Below, piece after piece: positions 4,068 through 6,649 of a DNA stretch of 6,649 bases (its first letter is position 1; each line of letters starts with the position of its first letter). The position numbers and the translations under genes are program-made. The notes under the pieces are model-generated. The model was given only the letters and a program-made list of their open reading frames with translations, was not told the origin of the DNA and did no database searches. The stretch covers positions 1-6,649 of the forward strand of contig DHAI01000034.1 of the NCBI GenBank assembly GCA_002397355.1, in the 5' to 3' direction. Source of the stretch: Ruminococcaceae bacterium UBA4958. GTDB taxonomy: Bacteria > Bacillota > Clostridia > Oscillospirales > Acutalibacteraceae.

Positions 4068-4080
4068 GCCGGAGCCCGGC
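4068..4080. terminator. Hairpin between convergent HMA and ydcF genes
   Basis: GCCGG-AGC-CCGGC is a perfect short hairpin in the 96-base gap between two convergent stop codons. CCCGGC (4075-4080) could instead pair with GCCGGG (4095-4100). Neither strand has a real T-tract, so a terminator role for either gene is only possible. Confidence 0.25.
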
Positions 4081-4132
4081 AAAGCGTAGTCGGCGCCGGG
4101 GATCGGAATCGAACGGGAACTTTGCGAGGGTT

Positions 4133-4918
4133 TCAGGAATACAGCGGGTTCGCCTTGCGGACCATGTCCCCGTATTCCTTTTGCAGCGCATCGAACGCGC
4201 TGCAAACCTCCCGCGGAATATCCACATGGGCGATATAGCCCTTTCCCCTGGGACCGTAGCCCCGGCTGTCGTCGGACAATCTGGGAATTTCGCCCATGAG
4301 GAGGGTGACGTAGCGCTCCATATCCCACATCCCCGAGGGGGCTTCGTCGTATGCGAGCTTCCCGTCCTTTACCGCGACGCGGGCGCAATATGCCGCGTAG
4401 TTGATCATCGCCGCGTCGGGCGCGTATTTCCGCAGCCCCGCCGACATGCGCAGCTGCATGGTTGCGTCTTGGCATAGGATAACGGAGCGAAAAGCAATGT
4501 GGTGCTCTTTCAGAAGGTCGAGCAGATATGTGATGTTGTTTCCGCAGTTTGTGGAGCGGCATTCCAAATAATCCGGTTCCAGATCGTACCGGCGCTTCAA
4601 ATAGGCGGCGAATATTTCGGCTTCCGGCAGCCCGGCGGTCGTTATTTCCGGGAACGCCCGGTGCATTTTGAAACGCAGCGTTTCCGTCGTATGGCCGGCT
4701 CCGCCGACGATGACGTACTTTTTCGCGATCCCGCCGCGCATGGCGTTTGCCAGGACGTCGCCGCCGCAGAGGATGCTTCCTCCGAACAGCGCCATAACGT
4801 CCGCCTGCCCGAAGCCGTACTTTTTCTCCAGATCCCGGGATGTGAGGGACGTCACATCCCGGCGGCCGCAAAACGCGCCGAGCGTGTTGATGCAGCGCGC
4901 CATACGTTCCTGCTCCAC
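4133..4918 (-). CDS. ydcF: YdcF family protein (DUF218 domain)
   Basis: A 261-aa cytosolic protein with the same order of motifs as E. coli YdcF (about 266 aa), a Rossmann-like DUF218 protein reported to bind S-adenosylmethionine but without a proven reaction. Visible blocks are FGGSILCGGDVLANAM (45-60), VIVGGAGHTTETLR (69-82), GLPEAEIFAAYLKRRY (96-111), ECRSTNCGNN (119-128), QDATMQLRM (150-158), and the C-terminal block ERYVTLLMGEIPRLSDD (201-217) followed by GYGPRGKGYIAHVD (220-233). I chose the GTG at 4918-4916: GGGGGG (4932-4927) lies 8 nt upstream, and the N-terminus then matches the family (INTLGAF like INVIGQW). The frame is open back to another GTG at 5017, but those 33 extra residues (rich in Arg, Gly and Ser) look non-coding. 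An ATG five codons into the chosen frame is an alternative. It is a single-gene unit, convergent with the HMA gene. Family very sure, function unknown. Confidence 0.93.
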   Translation of the reverse strand: MEQERMARCINTLGAFCGRRDVTSLTSRDLEKKYGFGQADVMALFGGSILCGGDVLANAMRGGIAKKYVIVGGAGHTTETLRFKMHRAFPEITTAGLPEAEIFAAYLKRRYDLEPDYLECRSTNCGNNITYLLDLLKEHHIAFRSVILCQDATMQLRMSAGLRKYAPDAAMINYAAYCARVAVKDGKLAYDEAPSGMWDMERYVTLLMGEIPRLSDDSRGYGPRGKGYIAHVDIPREVCSAFDALQKEYGDMVRKANPLYS

Positions 4919-5050
4919 AGTGCTTTCCCCCCGGATTCCGGTGCTCCGGCCGTTGGCCGCCGTCAAAAATTTTCGCCGGCCTGGCTGCCAATGGCTGATC
5001 GGAGACCGCCATTTCACCGACCGTTTCCGGCGGCCGGCTTTTTCCCGTTT

Positions 5051-5079
5051 ATTTTACTCTCATGTCTGCTTCAAAACAA
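5051..5079 (-). promoter_or_regulatory. Likely promoter of ydcF
   Basis: On the minus strand TTGTTT (5079-5074) is followed after 17 bases by TAAAAT (5056-5051). Transcription would start near 5044, giving a leader of about 125 bases before the GTG at 4918. The position supports the shorter reading of ydcF but does not exclude the longer one. Confidence 0.5.
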
Positions 5080-5300
5080 GTGGCGGGGAGGGATGCCGTT
5101 AAAATGGAAGTCTTTGGAGATTGACCTGTCCCATTCCTCGATTGCGACGGCATTTGCCGCCGCTGAGTGGATTCCTGCGGAGGCTTATGCTCGGGAGAAA
5201 AAAGATTGATGGCGGAAACGAAGGGGAGTCCGGCGGGATTTGCGGGCTTGGCGGCCGGTATGCGAGGAACTGAAATCCCCTGATTCTTTTGACGGAAACG
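5080..5300 (+). other. Gap with doubtful small frames, no convincing gene
   Basis: Between the ydcF promoter and a strong plus-strand terminator there is no gene I can defend. The best frame is 5093-5209 (38 codons from ATG, product beginning MPLKWKSLEIDLSH, ending AREKKD). Its GGGGAGGG lies directly against the ATG, too close for a ribosome, and its codon use is less GC-biased than the neighbours. Its stop overlaps the ATG of a 25-codon frame (5208-5285), which looks non-coding and holds the first copy of a diverged repeat. Options are a small RNA, a decayed gene remnant or a real tiny protein. I see no clear plus-strand promoter here. Confidence 0.3.
5215..5265 (+). repeat. Diverged direct repeat, copy 1
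   Basis: This stretch resembles 5460-5503, the start of the methyltransferase gene. Both have GAAACG, then GGGAG, then an identical 14-mer GGCGGGATTTGCGG (here 5232-5245, there 5476-5489), then a TGG..CCGG.ATG-like end, with small insertions and deletions between the two. Confidence 0.45.
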
Positions 5301-5335
5301 AGAGAGACTGCATTTGCAGCCTCTCTTTTCTTTTT
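5301..5335 (+). terminator. Strong terminator before the methyltransferase gene
   Basis: AGAGAGACTGC (5301-5311) pairs with GCAGCCTCTCT (5316-5326), with one mismatch, around a 4-base loop. TTTCTTTTT follows (5327-5335). The U-tract lies on the plus strand, so it ends a plus-strand transcript arising between about 5050 and 5300, although no sure gene is present there. Confidence 0.85.
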
Positions 5336-5354
5336 GCGGCGGGTGGAATATAAT
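5326..5354 (+). promoter_or_regulatory. Promoter of the methyltransferase gene
   Basis: A perfect -10 box TATAAT lies at 5349-5354. The matching -35 position (5326-5331, TTTTCT) is weak and falls inside the T-tract of the preceding terminator. Transcription would start near 5361, giving a leader of about 57 GC-rich bases with an inverted repeat (CGGCCGCCG near 5361 and CGGCGGCCCG near 5390). Confidence 0.5.
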
Positions 5355-5417
5355 AATTACCGGCCGCCGCCTGCGCTCACGGCGCGCGGCGGCCCGAAAG
5401 AGAGGAGGGGCGCGAGT

Positions 5418-6649
5418 ATGAAATATGACGGCGCATCGCCCGGCGGAGACGGAGAGTCTGAAACGGGGAGGACCGGGCGGGATTTGCGGCCTGGCCGGAT
5501 GGAGAAGGATGAAACGGCCGAAGGGCTCCGCTGCCCGATGAAGAAGCGGCGCTGCGGCGGCTGCTCTCAGCTGGAGGTTCCCTACCGGGAGCAGCTTCGC
5601 CGCAAGCAGAGAGCGGTGGAAGGCCTGCTCGGGCGGTTTTGCCGCCCGGAGCCGATCCTCGGCATGGAAACGCCGCTGCACTACAGGAACAAGGCGATCG
5701 CCACGTTTTCCGCCGCGCCGCGCGGCGCGCTGACCTGCGGGATTTACGAGGCGCATACGCACCGCGTCGTGCCCGTGCGGGACTGTCTGCTGCAGGACGG
5801 GCGGATCAACGAGATCATCGCCGCCGCCCTGCGCGCGGCGGTCCGGTGCCGCCTCGCCGCATACGACGAGGACGGGAGAACCGGCGTCCTCCGCCATATG
5901 GTTGTGCGGCGCGGCGCGGTGACCGGGGAGGTTTCCGTCGCGGTGGTCACGGCGTCGGACTTTTTCCCGGCCGGGCGGGATTTCACGCGCCTTCTGCTGC
6001 GGAGCTGCCCCGATGTGGTGACGGTCGTGCAGAATGTCAATCCCCGTCATACCAGCGCGGTCCTCGGCACGCGGGAACGCGTCCTTTTCGGGCAGGGGTA
6101 TTTGACGGACCGGCTGTGCGGCAATACGTTCCGCGTTTCCACGCGCGCGTTTTATCAGGTGAACCCGGCGCAGACGGAGCGCCTTTACGGCACGGCGCTC
6201 GAATTTGCGGCGCTCACCGGAAAAGAGCGGGTGATCGACGCCTACTGCGGCATCGGGACCATCGCGCTCACCGCGGCGCCGCGCGCCGCGGCGGTCCTCG
6301 GCGTGGAACTGAACGGGGACGCCGTGCGGGACGCCCGCCGCAATGCGCGAATCAATCGGCGCGAGAACGCCGAATTCGTCCGCGGCGACGCGGGCGAATT
6401 CATGGCCGGGCTGGCGGCGGAGGGCGAAACGGCCGACCTCGTCTTTCTGGATCCCCCACGCGAGGGGGCGGACCGGCGCTTTCTCGCTTCGCTGTCGCGC
6501 CTGAGGCCGGGGAGGATCGTCTATATTTCATGCGAGCCTTCCACCCTGGCGCGCGATCTTTCTTTCCTTTGCGCCAAAGGCTATGCCGTCCGCCGCGCGC
6601 GCCCCGTCGATATGTTTCCGTACACCGGGCACGTTGAGTGCGTGGTATT
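5418..6649 (+). CDS. rlmD: 23S rRNA uracil-5-methyltransferase, RumA/RlmD type (partial)
   Basis: This enzyme transfers a methyl group from S-adenosylmethionine to C5 of uridines in 23S rRNA; in Firmicutes one protein (RlmCD) usually serves U747 and U1939. About 410 residues are in the window; the frame is open at the right edge, only a few residues short of the usual end. Fe-S cysteines: C39, C46 and C49 (CPMKKRRCGGC), with C123 (RDCLLQ) as fourth ligand. SAM site: DAYCGIGT from D274. Catalysis: DPPREG (345-350), nucleophile C372 in SCEPSTLARDL, and the general base E407 in HVECVV. The start has AGGAGG (5403-5408) 9 nt upstream. Oddities: there is no N-terminal TRAM RNA-binding domain, the first Cys spacing is X6 where E. 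coli RlmD has X5, and residues 1-36 are a Gly/Arg/Glu-rich extension of no known family. An internal ATG (5499) would remove most of it but lacks a ribosome binding site as good. The choice among RlmD, RlmC and RlmCD is not settled by sequence. Confidence 0.95.
   Translation, partial: MKYDGASPGGDGESETGRTGRDLRPGRMEKDETAEGLRCPMKKRRCGGCSQLEVPYREQLRRKQRAVEGLLGRFCRPEPILGMETPLHYRNKAIATFSAAPRGALTCGIYEAHTHRVVPVRDCLLQDGRINEIIAAALRAAVRCRLAAYDEDGRTGVLRHMVVRRGAVTGEVSVAVVTASDFFPAGRDFTRLLLRSCPDVVTVVQNVNPRHTSAVLGTRERVLFGQGYLTDRLCGNTFRVSTRAFYQVNPAQTERLYGTALEFAALTGKERVIDAYCGIGTIALTAAPRAAAVLGVELNGDAVRDARRNARINRRENAEFVRGDAGEFMAGLAAEGETADLVFLDPPREGADRRFLASLSRLRPGRIVYISCEPSTLARDLSFLCAKGYAVRRARPVDMFPYTGHVECVV
5460..5503 (+). 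repeat. Diverged direct repeat, copy 2, inside the methyltransferase start
   Basis: This is the second copy of the repeat at 5215-5265, with the identical 14-mer at 5476-5489. It lies in codons 15-28 of the methyltransferase gene, in the extension that has no family counterpart. The two copies are read in different frames because of small insertions and deletions. Confidence 0.45.

Noticed and set aside
4095..4125. tRNA-like T-arm (GTTCGATTCC on the minus strand) between the HMA and ydcF genes
   Set aside because: The flanking bases do not form the 5-base T-stem, and no anticodon or D-arm is present at the right distance, so it is a chance match.
3915..5012. Minus-strand open frame (365 codons) overlapping ydcF
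   Set aside because: It is a frame-shifted reading of ydcF with Arg/Gly/Pro-rich product and no recognisable domain; the ydcF frame carries all family motifs.
5049..6050. Minus-strand open frame (333 codons) opposite the methyltransferase
   Set aside because: It is antisense to a gene with clear catalytic motifs; the product is His/Arg/Pro-rich and resembles no family.
5639..6637. Plus-strand open frame (332 codons) inside the methyltransferase
   Set aside because: It is an off-frame reading of the methyltransferase gene, Arg/Gly-rich and without motifs.
1..6649. CRISPR arrays, insertion sequences, phage genes, toxin-antitoxin pairs or defence genes
   Set aside because: No regularly spaced repeats, transposase motifs, integrase or phage proteins were seen. 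The small genes are not paired or overlapping in the way toxin-antitoxin genes are.

Overview
The window is a stretch of chromosome from a GC-rich member of the Firmicutes, most likely class Clostridia (Oscillospiraceae/Ruminococcaceae type). The evidence is: strong AGGAGG-type ribosome binding sites; sigma-A promoters of the TTGACA/TATAAT kind; GTG and TTG starts; a set of small proteins of clostridial type (Cys-rich 71-aa protein, membrane-anchored HMA protein); and coding frames rich in G/C at third positions. The assignment rests on recognised protein character, not on a search. No mobile element, CRISPR array, rRNA or tRNA was found.

Layout. (1) 1-1201, minus strand: a MarR-family regulator (700-1128) is followed by the N-terminal part of a multidrug-type ABC exporter (runs off the left edge at 1). 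The two look like one drug-responsive operon, driven by a near-consensus promoter overlaid by two tandem TTAG-N4-CTAA palindromes. (2) 1312-2031, plus strand: a single-gene unit encoding an iron-sulfur flavoprotein-like NAD(P)H:FMN oxidoreductase, closed by a GC hairpin. (3) 2032-4036, plus strand: a run of five consecutive small genes (45, 45, 62, 71 and 122 aa), mostly separated by their own terminators and leaders. Two are highly charged orphans, one is a small protein of a familiar Firmicutes look, one is a Cys-rich 71-aa protein, and one is a one-TM protein with a heavy-metal-associated (HMA) domain. The last has its own strong promoter, a start-site operator and a structured leader. (4) 4133-5079, minus strand: a YdcF/DUF218 protein, convergent with the HMA gene. 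(5) 5080-5417: a mostly non-coding gap that holds a strong plus-strand terminator with no convincing gene in front of it, then the promoter of the last gene. (6) 5418-6649, plus strand, runs off the right edge: a RumA/RlmD/RlmCD-type 23S rRNA uracil-5-methyltransferase with all catalytic motifs and an iron-sulfur site but no TRAM domain.

The genes do not form one pathway. The common thread is redox and metal chemistry (flavoprotein with Fe-S cysteines, Cys-rich small protein, HMA protein, Fe-S methyltransferase) plus xenobiotic response (MarR/ABC). The parts least explained by known families are the regulatory architecture of the small-gene island, notably a leader segment perfectly complementary to the terminator arm of the first small gene, and the orphan terminator and diverged direct repeat around 5215-5507. 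I see no clear case for a wholly new multi-gene system.
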